A stretch of DNA of 64,000 nucleotides from Pigmentibacter sp. JX0631 (lineage in GTDB: Bacteria; Bdellovibrionota_B; Oligoflexia; Silvanigrellales; Silvanigrellaceae): assembly GCF_029873255.1 (NCBI RefSeq), contig NZ_CP123622.1:1210501-1274500 (forward strand). Reading direction: 5' to 3'. The notes beneath the pieces were generated by a model that saw nothing but the letters and a program-made list of their open reading frames with translations, had not been told where the DNA came from and made no database searches. Position numbers and translations under genes: made by a program. Below, in pieces: positions 53,697 through 63,353 of the stretch (its first letter is position 1; the number at the start of each line of letters is the position of its first letter).

Positions 53697-54341
53697 TTAG
53701 TTTATTTTATTAGCAAAGTAATTTTTTATTTTATTTTCTACAGCAGGATATACGTCATTATTTACCATATTTTTTAAGTCTGTGCTATAAAAACTTTCTG
53801 AATACTTAAAAAGTTTTCTTTTCTCTTTTGCTTTAAAAGAGTTGAATAGATGATCATAGTACAGTGATTTGAAGTTTTCAGATGAGACTTCAGCTACTTG
53901 CCAAGTCCCATTGTAATTCCTAAATCTAATTACAAATTCGGGCTGCTTTGACTCAATGCTATTACTTTGAATGAACAACCCAGGATCTACCATTCTAATT
54001 TTAAATGAAGCAGCATAATAATCACTGTTACAATTTTTTAACTTAAGACTATTTGAATTCATATTGTTAGTAAATGTACCATAATTATCAGAATTTAAAT
54101 CATCTTCTGAATACTCATAATGATTATTATCGTAATTTAAATTTTCTTCTACTTCATATTTAAATTCAAAAGTATTAGTAAAAGTCCGATTAAAAACACT
54201 GTAATTATAAGTAACAGGAATAATTATTGAGTTTGAATTATTATATTTACTTATATTTTGATTTAATTTATCACAAAAATTCTGTGCAAAAGAATTTCCC
54301 ATAAATAAGACAGATGATACAGCTAATAATGCTTTCTGCAT
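53697..54341 (-). CDS. Secreted protein of unknown function
   Basis: The 214-residue protein has a signal peptide (about 1-19, ending GNSFAQN), then an Asn/Tyr-rich mature part with beta-like segments (IIIPVTYNYSVF, TFEFKYEVEE, FVIRFRNYNGTW) and a helical Lys-rich end. Two Cys occur (residues 23 and about 104). No family recognised. AGAGGAA precedes the ATG. It is the first gene of the two-gene unit with the betagamma-crystallin-type protein. Confidence 0.68.
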   Translation of the reverse strand: MQKALLAVSSVLFMGNSFAQNFCDKLNQNISKYNNSNSIIIPVTYNYSVFNRTFTNTFEFKYEVEENLNYDNNHYEYSEDDLNSDNYGTFTNNMNSNSLKLKNCNSDYYAASFKIRMVDPGLFIQSNSIESKQPEFVIRFRNYNGTWQVAEVSSENFKSLYYDHLFNSFKAKEKRKLFKYSESFYSTDLKNMVNNDVYPAVENKIKNYFANKIN

Positions 54342-54613
54342 TTTATTCCTCTTAATTAAACAATATTTTATATAAATATTACGATGTAAAAAACCTTACC
54401 TTTTAAACTTGTATTTTTTTCCGAAGTCAGTCAAAATTTAAAAAACTCCATAACCACATGTAATTATTAATAATTACAACAATTTATAATTATTGAATTT
54501 TTTACCAAAATATCTAAAAAATATTTATTTTTAATTTATTTAATTTTTTTTAGTACTGTTTTTATTACAATAGATATATTTTTTCTTTTAAATTCTCACA
54601 CATTACAAATAAT

Positions 54614-55426
54614 CTACACATCATCCCTACCTGCAATAAAATTTTCTGCTTCTTGGGTACTAGGATTTGTAAAAAATTGCGCTGTTTGTGTGTATTCTAT
54701 AATTGTTCCGTGACGCATGAAGAGTGTCCAATCAGTAACTCTACTCGCTTGATATAAGTCATTAGTTGCCCATACCAATGTTGTTTTATCACTCATATTT
54801 AAAATTAAATTTTCAGTTTGCTTTAACATTACTGGATCCATGCGCAGAAATGCATCGTCAAGAAGAAATATTTTAGGTTTGCGTAACAAAGCTCTTATAA
54901 TGGCTAATTGCTGCAAAAAAGGAAGTTCAACTTGACTAGGTAACAACTCTGCAAGGGAATCAATTAATGCTTTATTATGTTGAGAGATGGGTAAAGTATC
55001 TATTAATTGATGAAAGGGCAAAATATCTTGGATACCTGCTAAATTTTGGGAAAGCGCAAAATTTTCTGCTATCGAAACAGGAAGCCAAGCACTTTTTTCA
55101 GATACCAAAGCAATTTGGGAAGATATTTTTTTGAGAATTTCTTGATTGGGTTTTTTTCCTGACAAAGGAATTCCTAAAATACGAATTCCTCCTGTTTGTT
55201 TAAAAGAATTTAGCAATAAATTATTGTCCATTTCCCAGATGAACTGGGCAATAACAGATAGAACCATACTTTTTCCTGAACCTGCAGGTCCAATAATCGC
55301 AACGGATTCTCCTTCAAATATAGTAAATGTAAGTTCCCTAATAGGAGAAATAAACCCAACAGAAAGCGAATAATTCTCAAATGAAATGACAGGTGTTGAT
55401 TTCTTTTTAAATGAATTTGTAGCCAT
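54614..55426 (-). CDS. PstB-like ABC ATPase with degenerate catalytic motifs
   Basis: The 270-residue protein has a normal Walker A GPAGSGKS (46-53) and a PstB-like C-terminus (FFTNPSTQEAENFIAGR, as in phosphate ATPases). The other motifs are altered: LSGGQ is replaced by QVELPFLQQ, Walker B reads IFLLDDAF so the catalytic Glu is Asp, and the switch His is missing in WATND. No permease gene is nearby. ATP binding may persist while turnover is slow or lost (inference). The gene ends with a terminator-separated neighbour, gltA, upstream on the same strand. Confidence 0.8.
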   Translation of the reverse strand: MATNSFKKKSTPVISFENYSLSVGFISPIRELTFTIFEGESVAIIGPAGSGKSMVLSVIAQFIWEMDNNLLLNSFKQTGGIRILGIPLSGKKPNQEILKKISSQIALVSEKSAWLPVSIAENFALSQNLAGIQDILPFHQLIDTLPISQHNKALIDSLAELLPSQVELPFLQQLAIIRALLRKPKIFLLDDAFLRMDPVMLKQTENLILNMSDKTTLVWATNDLYQASRVTDWTLFMRHGTIIEYTQTAQFFTNPSTQEAENFIAGRDDV

Positions 55427-55438
55427 TATTTATCTCGC

Positions 55439-55471
55439 AAAAAAAATCTCATAGAAAAAATCTATGAGATT
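55439..55471 (-). terminator. Terminator of citrate synthase gene
   Basis: Perfect 11-bp stem AATCTCATAGA (55445-55455) and TCTATGAGATT (55461-55471) with a 5-base loop; on the minus strand it is followed by a run of T (55446-55439). It is 31 bases after the citrate synthase stop. Confidence 0.8.
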
Positions 55472-55501
55472 ACTTTATAATACAAATGACTTTAGTGTGT
55501 A

Positions 55502-56653
55502 TTATTTTCTATTTTTTATATCTACATATTTATCATCTGCTGGACCAACATATTTAGCTGCTGGACGATAAATACGGTTGTCTCTCCACATTTCTACGAT
55601 ATGTGATGACCAACCTGCTACTCTGGATACAGCGAAAATTGGAGTAAAATCAATAGATTCAATTCCCATTAAGCGATACAATGCACCAGACCAGAAATCC
55701 ACATTTGGCCAGATATAATCTTTTGAAGTTTTGCTTAATTCTTCAATCATAGAATCATGCACAATTCTTAAAGTCTCATAAGTATCTTTTTCTTTTTTAG
55801 AAGCAACCAATTTTTCTAACATCCCACGTAGAACTTTAGCTCTTGGATCCATTGTTCTATAAACGCGGTGACCAAAACCCATTACTTTAGCTTTAGTAGC
55901 TAATGCATTTGCTACCCAAGCTTTTGCATTTTCTGGCGCTCCAATGGCATCAGCCATTTCAAGAACTTTTTCATTCGCTCCACCGTGCAAAGGACCTGAA
56001 AGCGCTCCAATTGCAGCAGAAATAGAAAGTGAAAGTTTTGCTTCAGTTGAAGCAACAACTCGTGCAGCAAAAGTAGATGCATTAAAATCATGGTCAAGAT
56101 GCAGAATTAAAGCAACATCAAACATACGTGCTTCTTCTTTATTTGGTACGTTACCATTTAGCATATAAAGAAAGTTTTCTGCGTGTGAAAGATCAGGATT
56201 TGGAGCAATTGCTTGCAAACCACGTCTCTCACGAGAAATTCTTGCAACTGCTGTAGCAAGTTGGCTAATAATTTTGATTGCACTATGAATATTGTGTTCT
56301 TCATTTTTTAAATTAACAGGTTGCTCATCAAAACCAATAGCTGCAATTGCTGCTTGCAAAACTGCCATTGGGTGTGCAGATCTTGGAGCAGCAGAAATAA
56401 CAGCTTCAACAGTTTTTGGTAAAACTCTATTCGCTTTCATTTCCGTTAAGAATTTATTGAATTGATTTTGCGTTGGTAATTTACCATATAAAGAAAAATA
56501 GACACACTCTTCATAAGTTGATTTTTCAGCAAGCTCTTCTATAGAAATACCACGATAGATTAATTTACCTACTTCACCTTGAACTTGGCTTACTGAGGTA
56601 GCATCAGCGACAACTCCTGCTAAACCTTTTGAAAATCCTTGTTCTTCTGCCAT
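55502..56653 (-). CDS. gltA: Citrate synthase (short form)
   Basis: Citrate synthase condenses acetyl-CoA and oxaloacetate. The 383-residue protein has the conserved catalytic regions LHGGANEKVLEM, GFGHRVYRTMDPRAK and NVDFWSGALYRLMGI, and RYRPAAKYVGP-type C-terminal end (NRIYRPAAKYVG). The size of about 380 fits the short, dimeric group that also includes methylcitrate synthases, so 2-methylcitrate activity cannot be excluded; no prp genes are close. I start at 56653, where GAGGAGG stands 6 bases upstream, because a TTG five codons earlier is that ribosome site itself. Confidence 0.92.
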   Translation of the reverse strand: MAEEQGFSKGLAGVVADATSVSQVQGEVGKLIYRGISIEELAEKSTYEECVYFSLYGKLPTQNQFNKFLTEMKANRVLPKTVEAVISAAPRSAHPMAVLQAAIAAIGFDEQPVNLKNEEHNIHSAIKIISQLATAVARISRERRGLQAIAPNPDLSHAENFLYMLNGNVPNKEEARMFDVALILHLDHDFNASTFAARVVASTEAKLSLSISAAIGALSGPLHGGANEKVLEMADAIGAPENAKAWVANALATKAKVMGFGHRVYRTMDPRAKVLRGMLEKLVASKKEKDTYETLRIVHDSMIEELSKTSKDYIWPNVDFWSGALYRLMGIESIDFTPIFAVSRVAGWSSHIVEMWRDNRIYRPAAKYVGPADDKYVDIKNRK

Positions 56654-56804
56654 AATATGCCTCCTCAAATAATTAAAATCATTAATTAAATCAGTATTAT
56701 AAATTAAAAAATACGTAACTCTTTGTTAAAAATGAGATCGCGTATTTAGACTTCTATACTCCTGTAAGTCTTCTCATACAACTATCGGAGCGGGGCGGAA
56801 ACTC

Positions 56805-57779
56805 TTAAGTATTTTTAGCATAATTAAAAAATTTTGTGCTTTCCTTAACTAATTCTTGATAATTAGCTGGTTTTCCTTCTTTTAATAACCATCTTTCAAA
56901 CCATAAAATACATTCTTTAAACTGCGCATCAGAAATGATTCCACGAAATTTTTGTATTGCTAAAAAAACACCGTAGGAGATGAGAACATCAATAGCACAG
57001 TATTCTTCTATTTTTTGCGAAGCATGATTACAGTAGTATTCTTCAGCGACGAGGGATCCGTCCATTCCTGCCATTTTTCCGCCCAGGCCAATTGCTTTCG
57101 CAATAGTATCTAATCCAACTCTGGCATTTCTATTATCATAGTTACAAACAAAATTCATTAAATCAAAAACTTTATCAGCTGCATATTTGTATCTATAAGA
57201 GTCATTCCCTAAATTTTTTACATAATCTTCTATAGGACATGTAATAAAATGTATTAAACTTCTTTGTTCTAATACCATTAAATCAAAATTAGCTATGTTA
57301 AATCCACAAAAAGTAACAGGTAATTTTTTTAATTTACTTTTCTGATATTCTGTGAGATTACGATTAAAAGTATGGTCATACCAATGTTTATGAAAATCTT
57401 GATATTTCATTGAAAATTGCCAAAACTCTTCTATAATTTTTTTTTCATGACTTAAAAACTCATGATAAGAATTTACTTTTGGAATTGTTCTTTTAAATCC
57501 ATCCATTATATAATATGTTTCTGGATCAATATATAATGCACAAATTGATACTATTGAATGATAAATAGTTTTGGGAAATTCTATATTTTCTTTTTCTTTA
57601 ATTTTCTTTAATAAAAGATAATCATTCCATTTTAACGAAATATCTTCTTCATGAAAATGATCATCTAAAAAATTTTTTGCTAAAAGTGGAATATCTGGAA
57701 CTGTTTCAATATCAAAGATCAAGAAAGGAGCTTGAGGCCTTTCCATTTTTAAAATAGTGCTACTGGGATTCACCGACAT
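56805..57779 (-). CDS. Predicted 3'-5' exonuclease (PolB exonuclease-like)
   Basis: The 324-residue protein has the exonuclease motifs of the PolB-like DEDD family (DNA_pol_B_exo2): FLIFDIETVPD (Asp and Glu of ExoI), GFNIANFDLMVLE (ExoII Asp) and the late AIDVLISYGVFLA (ExoIII Asp). Such proteins are stand-alone nucleases with no polymerase domain. I use ATG 57779 with AGGTG 7 bases before it; upstream TTG and ATG codons lack a site. It is isolated between gltA and a small envelope gene, all on the minus strand. Confidence 0.85.
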   Translation of the reverse strand: MSVNPSSTILKMERPQAPFLIFDIETVPDIPLLAKNFLDDHFHEEDISLKWNDYLLLKKIKEKENIEFPKTIYHSIVSICALYIDPETYYIMDGFKRTIPKVNSYHEFLSHEKKIIEEFWQFSMKYQDFHKHWYDHTFNRNLTEYQKSKLKKLPVTFCGFNIANFDLMVLEQRSLIHFITCPIEDYVKNLGNDSYRYKYAADKVFDLMNFVCNYDNRNARVGLDTIAKAIGLGGKMAGMDGSLVAEEYYCNHASQKIEEYCAIDVLISYGVFLAIQKFRGIISDAQFKECILWFERWLLKEGKPANYQELVKESTKFFNYAKNT

Positions 57780-57891
57780 TTGCATGCACCTCAAATTATT
57801 ATAATTAATACTTTCAGTTCAAAAGCATAGAATTAACAATTTTAGAACATAACTAAATATCTTGTTTCTTGACAAGGATTAAGAGAGTCTA

Positions 57892-58527
57892 TTAAATTTC
57901 ATATTCAATATAAAATCCGGCTGTTAATACTGTCCCAACATAGCTCAACTGAAGACCAAGCATTTTCCATGATATGTCGTAAGTTACTTGAAAAAAAGGA
58001 AGGTATTTTAAATCATCTGCAATAGAAACCAAACGGCTATCATAACCTTTCACAACACCTAAGTTGTAACCTAAATCTGTAGAAAATCCATTTTTGTCGC
58101 CAGTTCTATAAATACTTCTATGTAAAGCAAAAACATAGCAACGATCATTAAATGAATTGATAAATGAGCCGGCTATAAAACCTGAATATGCAACCGCTAA
58201 GAGATCATGCTGCCAATTTTCTTCGGCGTCTTGATTCACTAATAAACTTAAATGAAAAGACCACATCCCTAAGTAAACTGCGTCTTTACCTGGTTTTCCC
58301 CAGAGGGAAAATTCTGAGTTACTTTCAGCGCTAGACTTAGGTTTTTCTAATTCTGTTGATTTTTCAGGATAAGCATTTTTAATTTCTGAATTACTTGTTC
58401 CAGTAATTCCTAAATGATATTTTTCAATATTGTTCATGATTAGCTCTTTTGAAAAAACTTCTTTTTCAAAAAAACAACAGATAGATAATAGTGTAATTAT
58501 TTTTATTAAAATATTTTTTGTTACCAT
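57892..58527 (-). CDS. Probable outer-membrane beta-barrel protein
   Basis: From ATG 58527 the protein (211 residues) has a signal-type N-terminus VTKNILIKIITLLSICCFF, a polar linker (to about 85), then a short repeat of amphipathic strands: AVYLGMWSFHLSLLV, YVFALHRSIYR, LGYNLGVVKGYD, FFQVTYDISW and a C-terminal LTAGFYIEYEI. This looks like a small outer-membrane barrel of 8 strands. The ancestral pattern GMWSFHL plus NSFNDRCYVFALHR is shared by some uncharacterised outer-membrane proteins; I cannot name an enzyme. Earlier in-frame starts lie inside a terminator hairpin and are rejected. Confidence 0.65.
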   Translation of the reverse strand: MVTKNILIKIITLLSICCFFEKEVFSKELIMNNIEKYHLGITGTSNSEIKNAYPEKSTELEKPKSSAESNSEFSLWGKPGKDAVYLGMWSFHLSLLVNQDAEENWQHDLLAVAYSGFIAGSFINSFNDRCYVFALHRSIYRTGDKNGFSTDLGYNLGVVKGYDSRLVSIADDLKYLPFFQVTYDISWKMLGLQLSYVGTVLTAGFYIEYEI

Positions 58528-58559
58528 ATTTATATTTACGAAAAAAGGTTTAACGAAAG

Positions 58560-58593
58560 AAAAAAGCATACTTTTTTGAAGCAAAAAGTATGC
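58560..58593 (-). terminator. Terminator hairpin between HAD-Nudix and barrel genes
   Basis: Perfect 11-bp stem GCATACTTTTT (58566-58576) and AAAAAGTATGC (58583-58593) with a 6-base loop and six T on the minus strand (58565-58560). It ends the gene at 58727-59857 or attenuates the barrel gene, whose start is only 33 bases downstream. Confidence 0.75.
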
Positions 58594-58726
58594 CAATTAT
58601 TAACATTCTGTTAACTTTGAATTAATACTAATATAAGGCGTGAAATGCTTAATTTTTATACACTTCTACAATATAAATGTATAAAAAATAAACAAAATAA
58701 ATCAACAATTTTAGATATTTTTTGAA

Positions 58727-59857
58727 TTAAAAAGCATCTAAATAAGTTCTAAACGTATCACAAGTCTTCCCAGTAATGCCTAAGTTATATCCATCAACTT
58801 TAGCCCCTTTTTTACATTCACTCAATTTAAACCAACGATAACCAGGGCTATTAGGAATATTAAATAATTTATTGCTAACTTCATGCGCAAATTTATCCTG
58901 CGGTACAAATTTACGATTGTCTAAATAATTTTTATCTAATTTAACGACAAACAATACGTAGTCATTAGATTGTAACACCATTAAACGCTTTGATTGATCA
59001 AGCTCATTCTTTAATGATTTAAATTTACCAGCTTCTTCATCAAATTCACGGATAGCGCCTGTTATTGGATCTTCAAATTCTTGTGTTGCAAAATTTAAAT
59101 GTTTATTCTCATGATATGCGCATGAACCACCTGGAAAATTCCACCATTCTCCTAGCTTAGGAGATCTCAATTGTAATAAGAATCTTTTATCTGGTTTTGA
59201 ATCATCAACTATTAAAACCCCACATTTTGATATTGGTTTTGTTGGAATTACTTTATCAGAAAAATAATGAGCAACTTTTTGATGTTTAGGTAACGGCATA
59301 AATAGTTTTGTAGTTGGGCTATTAGCAGAAACTAAAGATAAAACTCCAGGACTATCATCATAAAATAAAGTTAAAGCTTGATTATTTATCTCAACAGACT
59401 TATCTCCGTTTACACAAAAAACTTGACTACTTGGAATTGAAGGTAAGCCATTTTCTTTAAATAAATTATCTCTTTTAATAGTATTCGCTGAAACACAAAC
59501 TGATTTATTATGAGTAACAACAGAAGGATTATTTCCATTGCTTAGAAGAAAATCAATTTCTTTTTTTAGTCTGATATTTCTGCCAGTAGTTTCAAATGCT
59601 GGTCTTTTAAAGTAATAAAAATCATTTGCTGTATATTTTACTTCAGTATGCAATACACCATCAACATCAAAGCCAATTTTAGCATTTTTAGGTCTTGCAA
59701 AAGGAGAGGTTGAACTCTCTACTTCATATAAATCATCTGTACCATTATAAGTTATAACTTCTTGATTTTGAGGATTTTTATCCGATTTTTCTGATGAATT
59801 AGAACAGCTTGTAACCATAAGTAATAAAATAGAAACGAATTTTTTTTGAATTTTCAT
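58727..59857 (-). CDS. Lipoprotein with HAD-like and Nudix domains
   Basis: The 376-residue protein has a lipobox VTSC (Cys18), a HAD-like region with IGFDVDGVL (Asp64, Asp66), VVTHNKS and FYDDSPG (Asp167, Asp168), and a Nudix domain with GGSCAYHE (243-250), a 20-residue insertion, and AIREFDEEAG (268-277) that fits the REUxEExG core. Both domains use Mg2+ in families acting on nucleotides or phosphates. The combination on a lipoprotein is one I do not recall. If exported as the lipobox suggests, it would act on extracytoplasmic substrates. AAAGGA lies before the start. Confidence 0.75.
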   Translation of the reverse strand: MKIQKKFVSILLLMVTSCSNSSEKSDKNPQNQEVITYNGTDDLYEVESSTSPFARPKNAKIGFDVDGVLHTEVKYTANDFYYFKRPAFETTGRNIRLKKEIDFLLSNGNNPSVVTHNKSVCVSANTIKRDNLFKENGLPSIPSSQVFCVNGDKSVEINNQALTLFYDDSPGVLSLVSANSPTTKLFMPLPKHQKVAHYFSDKVIPTKPISKCGVLIVDDSKPDKRFLLQLRSPKLGEWWNFPGGSCAYHENKHLNFATQEFEDPITGAIREFDEEAGKFKSLKNELDQSKRLMVLQSNDYVLFVVKLDKNYLDNRKFVPQDKFAHEVSNKLFNIPNSPGYRWFKLSECKKGAKVDGYNLGITGKTCDTFRTYLDAF

Positions 59858-60421
59858 TGCTTTCCTTTTATAGAATAATATATAAAAAAACCTTTAATAT
59901 TAAAGATATCTGTTTATATAAAGAGAATTCTCAAATAACAGAATTTCTTTGTATCAGTATAATATAATCGATGCAATATTATTTTAAAATTTATAGAATA
60001 TATTCAATTTAAATAAATATAAATCATTATAAAATTTAAAGTAAATAAAATTTTTATTAATTTTCTAATTAAATACAGAAGAAATATTCCTAGCTTACTC
60101 GTCCTAGTATTCTCCAACCTTAGTATTTATGATAAATTTTATTAATTTTAGAAAAATATTAAAATTTAGTTTGTTTAGTAATAAAAAATTACAATACTAT
60201 AATTTTATTGAATTATTATTGAAATTTGTAAATACACAGGTGTTTTTAAACATTTTCTGTTAATTTAAAATTTATTTAAAAAAAAACTTGCCAGATAGTT
60301 AATTTCATTTTAAATATGTAATTGCTGTTATTCGTTAATAATTTCAAATGTTTCCCTTTAAATCTTTGGCTATCTATTAGTGTTCAAAGCAAATTAATGC
60401 TCTGCGGGAGTAAATACTCAA
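59858..60421. other. Long AT-rich intergenic region
   Basis: 564 bases between divergent genes. A perfect 14-base palindrome CTTTAATATTAAAG lies at 59892-59905, about 35 bases before the HAD-Nudix start, and could be an operator. I see no coding frame, terminator or known RNA. GGGAG stands 11 bases before the next gene. Confidence 0.5.
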
Positions 60422-61825
60422 ATGGTAAAAAATAATGATATGGGCAATCTATTTAAATTCTGTACTGGCGTTTCTAAATTAGATTTTTACCCCTTCACAG
60501 AAATTAATAACTGGAAAAATTTGGGTTATTGGCTTCTGGTTCTAAAACCTTACATTGACAAAGAAAACACTCAAGACGGCATTCTTGAAACCTATCATTT
60601 TTGTGAAAAATCTAATACTTTTGAAGCAACCGTATGCCTTAAAGCCACATGGCAGGACGGAACGCCAATCAGTAGCTTTGAAGCTGCTATGGGTATAGCA
60701 AAAGGTCTTGCCCATAGAAAGACATCTTGCTCCATCCAAGTAAAAGGTACAGAAGAAATTACTCACTTTGGTTGGGAGAAAAAACATTACAGCGGAGTAG
60801 AAATTATCTCACCAATTAAATTTAAGCTAACTTTAACAGGTTTAGTTGAAAATATTAAAGGTGTACTTGAAGATATATTGTCATTTACAACTTTAAGAAA
60901 TATTATATGGCCTGTAAGATTAAATTCTTTTACACATCCTATTTATGATCCAAGCTATTTTGATATAATTAGTAAATATCCAATAAAATTTGAAAGTGGA
61001 AAATATTTTTTATCTGTCCTTGGTAATTTAGTAGAACTTTCTACTTTAAAAAATAAAACAAATTATGATTTTTACTTTAATACATTTGATTTTAATCAAT
61101 ATAAAAATAGTCATGATTCAGAAGAAAATTTTAATGTAAATAAAAAACAAAATATGCATACTTTTTTCGCTATTTTTAATTCATTGAGCGATAATTTTTC
61201 ATCAATTGAATCTCGTCAAAAAATTTCTAGCATTTTTAGAACCATTGCAAAAGAACTCCAAAATGAAGAGAATATTCAGTTAATTAATGGGCACATTGAT
61301 AAAGATGAACCTGGTTATAACCCTGACATAAAGTGGGATGAAAATGCGTTTGAATTTCCAGAGCATTTAAAGGAAATTAAAATTGCAATTCCTTTTCCAT
61401 CTGCAAAAAATAAAATATTAAAAAGATTTGAAGCCGATGCAGAAAAATATTTAATTAAAGTTAAATGGATTGATATGTCTGATGAAGAACACGCTGACAA
61501 TAATTTTGATTTACAAATTGTTATTGCACGTATTCAAGGAAATAGACAAATTTGGATTCAAAATATTATTAATTCTCATTCATTCATTCAACAATTAGAA
61601 AAATTTCCAAGAACTTTATCTTCCTTAAAAAAAATAAATTTAAACTCGGCTTCAACACTGCCCTTAAATTCTAACTTATTGAATGAATTTGAAGAAATCT
61701 GCCATACAGAGTGTTCCATAGCTCCAATCTTCAGATATCACCTTCATACTTATTCCAGAAAAAACCTTCCTATAGTATTAAACATTTCTGAATTCAAAGA
61801 ATTTTATTTTTCTTTGAACAGATAA
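60422..61825 (+). CDS. Family-5 solute-binding-protein homologue without signal peptide
   Basis: The 467-residue protein resembles extracellular solute-binding family 5: LKATWQDGTPISSFEAAMGIAKGL matches the conserved W.dG.p.ta.D.. motif, and the C-terminal FRYHLHTYSRKNLP fits the family's late region. It lacks a hydrophobic N-terminus, is shorter than the four tandem copies at 11-17.9 kb, and is too different for direct descent by recent duplication. A cytoplasmic site would be unusual. It is followed after 49 bases by pncB, so a link to nicotinate or NAD metabolism is possible but unproven. Confidence 0.7.
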   Translation: MVKNNDMGNLFKFCTGVSKLDFYPFTEINNWKNLGYWLLVLKPYIDKENTQDGILETYHFCEKSNTFEATVCLKATWQDGTPISSFEAAMGIAKGLAHRKTSCSIQVKGTEEITHFGWEKKHYSGVEIISPIKFKLTLTGLVENIKGVLEDILSFTTLRNIIWPVRLNSFTHPIYDPSYFDIISKYPIKFESGKYFLSVLGNLVELSTLKNKTNYDFYFNTFDFNQYKNSHDSEENFNVNKKQNMHTFFAIFNSLSDNFSSIESRQKISSIFRTIAKELQNEENIQLINGHIDKDEPGYNPDIKWDENAFEFPEHLKEIKIAIPFPSAKNKILKRFEADAEKYLIKVKWIDMSDEEHADNNFDLQIVIARIQGNRQIWIQNIINSHSFIQQLEKFPRTLSSLKKINLNSASTLPLNSNLLNEFEEICHTECSIAPIFRYHLHTYSRKNLPIVLNISEFKEFYFSLNR

Positions 61826-61874
61826 AAGTTTAAAAACTTTTATTTTTGCTTAAATCTAGACCAAGGTACCAGAA

Positions 61875-63353
61875 ATGTCAGCATATTTTTCTTCATTGTA
61901 TAAAAGCTCATTAAGTTTATTAACTGATTTTTATCAACTAACGATGGCTTATGCATATTGGAAAAAAGGAATTTCTGAAACCAAAAGTGTCTTCAACGTT
62001 TACTTTCGTAAAAACCCCTTTAAAAATGGATATTCAATAGCTTCAGGGCTGGAGCTTGCAATAGATTATATTAACAATTTTTCCTTTACTGAAGATGATA
62101 TCCTGTATTTAAAAAGTTTAACAGGAAATGATGGGAAACCCTTGTTTGCTGATGAATTCTTAATTTATTTAAAAAATTTGAAAATATCTTGTGATGTTTA
62201 TGGAATTGAAGAAGGAAACGTAATTTTTCCGAATGAACCTTTGCTCAGAATATCAGGGCCTATTCTTCAATGCCAGTTATTAGAAACTCCACTTCTTAAT
62301 ATTTTAAATTTTCACACACTTATTTCAACAAAAGCAGCTAGAATAGTATCTGTTTCAAATCAGATTCCTGTTTTAGAGTTTGGCTTAAGAAGAGCACAGG
62401 GGCTAGATGGGGGGTTAAGCGCTAGCAGAGCTGCATATATTGGAGGATGCGTAGGAACCTCCAATACTTTAGCCGGGAAAATATTTGGAATTCCAGTCAA
62501 GGGAACACACTCGCACAGTTGGGTTATGGCATTTTCTAGCGAACTCGAATCTTTTTATTCACTTGCAAAAGGTATGCCAAATAATGTTGTTTTTTTAGTT
62601 GATACTTATGACACACTAAAAGGAGTCAAGAAAGCTATTGAAGTGGGTAACTGGCTAAAAGAAAGAGGTAAAAATCTTATTGGAATTCGTTTAGATTCTG
62701 GAGACCTCGCCTATTTAAGCATCGAAGCTAGAAAAATGTTAGATGCAGCAGGTTTTAAGGATACAATTATAATTGCAAGTAATGATTTAAATGAACATGT
62801 AATTTCAAGTTTAAACGAACAAGGTGCTAAAATTTCAGCTTGGGGGGTTGGTACTCAACTCGTGACTGCATTTGATGATCCTGCTTTAGGCGCTGTTTAT
62901 AAATTATCTGCTATTCAAAATGAAAGTGGAAAATGGAAACATACAATTAAATTATCAGAACAAACAATAAAGATTTCTACCCCTGGAATTCTCCAAGTTC
63001 GTCGTTACTTTAAAGACCAATATTTCTTTGCTGACATGATTTACGATGAATTAACTTATAAAAAAGGCAAAGAAGCTGATATTATTGATCCAAGCGATAT
63101 AAATCGATATTATAAAATCACAACCAACTGTGAATATGAAGAATTATTGAAACCAATTTTTGTAAAAGGAAAATTAGTTTATCAAACTCCAGCACTTGTA
63201 CAGATAAGAGAAAAATGTTTCGAATCATTGAATAAATTACACCCTAGTATCAAACGACTATTAAATCCGCATCACTATCCAGCTGGATTAGAGAAAAATT
63301 TATTTAATTTTAAACACGATCTGATAAGAAATATTAAAAAAAATTTAGACTAA
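61875..63353 (+). CDS. pncB: Nicotinate phosphoribosyltransferase
   Basis: PncB converts nicotinate and PRPP to nicotinate mononucleotide in the NAD salvage pathway. The 492-residue protein starts LLTDFYQLTMAYAYWK, the hallmark of the family, and has EFGLRRAQGLDGGL, GTHSHSWVMAF (with the phosphorylated His of the active site), RLDSGDLAYL and IIIASNDLNEHVI. Length fits the long bacterial group. The start has AAGGTACCAGAA upstream. Its stop codon overlaps the stop of the convergent gene by three bases (CTAA). Confidence 0.94.
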   Translation: MSAYFSSLYKSSLSLLTDFYQLTMAYAYWKKGISETKSVFNVYFRKNPFKNGYSIASGLELAIDYINNFSFTEDDILYLKSLTGNDGKPLFADEFLIYLKNLKISCDVYGIEEGNVIFPNEPLLRISGPILQCQLLETPLLNILNFHTLISTKAARIVSVSNQIPVLEFGLRRAQGLDGGLSASRAAYIGGCVGTSNTLAGKIFGIPVKGTHSHSWVMAFSSELESFYSLAKGMPNNVVFLVDTYDTLKGVKKAIEVGNWLKERGKNLIGIRLDSGDLAYLSIEARKMLDAAGFKDTIIIASNDLNEHVISSLNEQGAKISAWGVGTQLVTAFDDPALGAVYKLSAIQNESGKWKHTIKLSEQTIKISTPGILQVRRYFKDQYFFADMIYDELTYKKGKEADIIDPSDINRYYKITTNCEYEELLKPIFVKGKLVYQTPALVQIREKCFESLNKLHPSIKRLLNPHHYPAGLEKNLFNFKHDLIRNIKKNLD

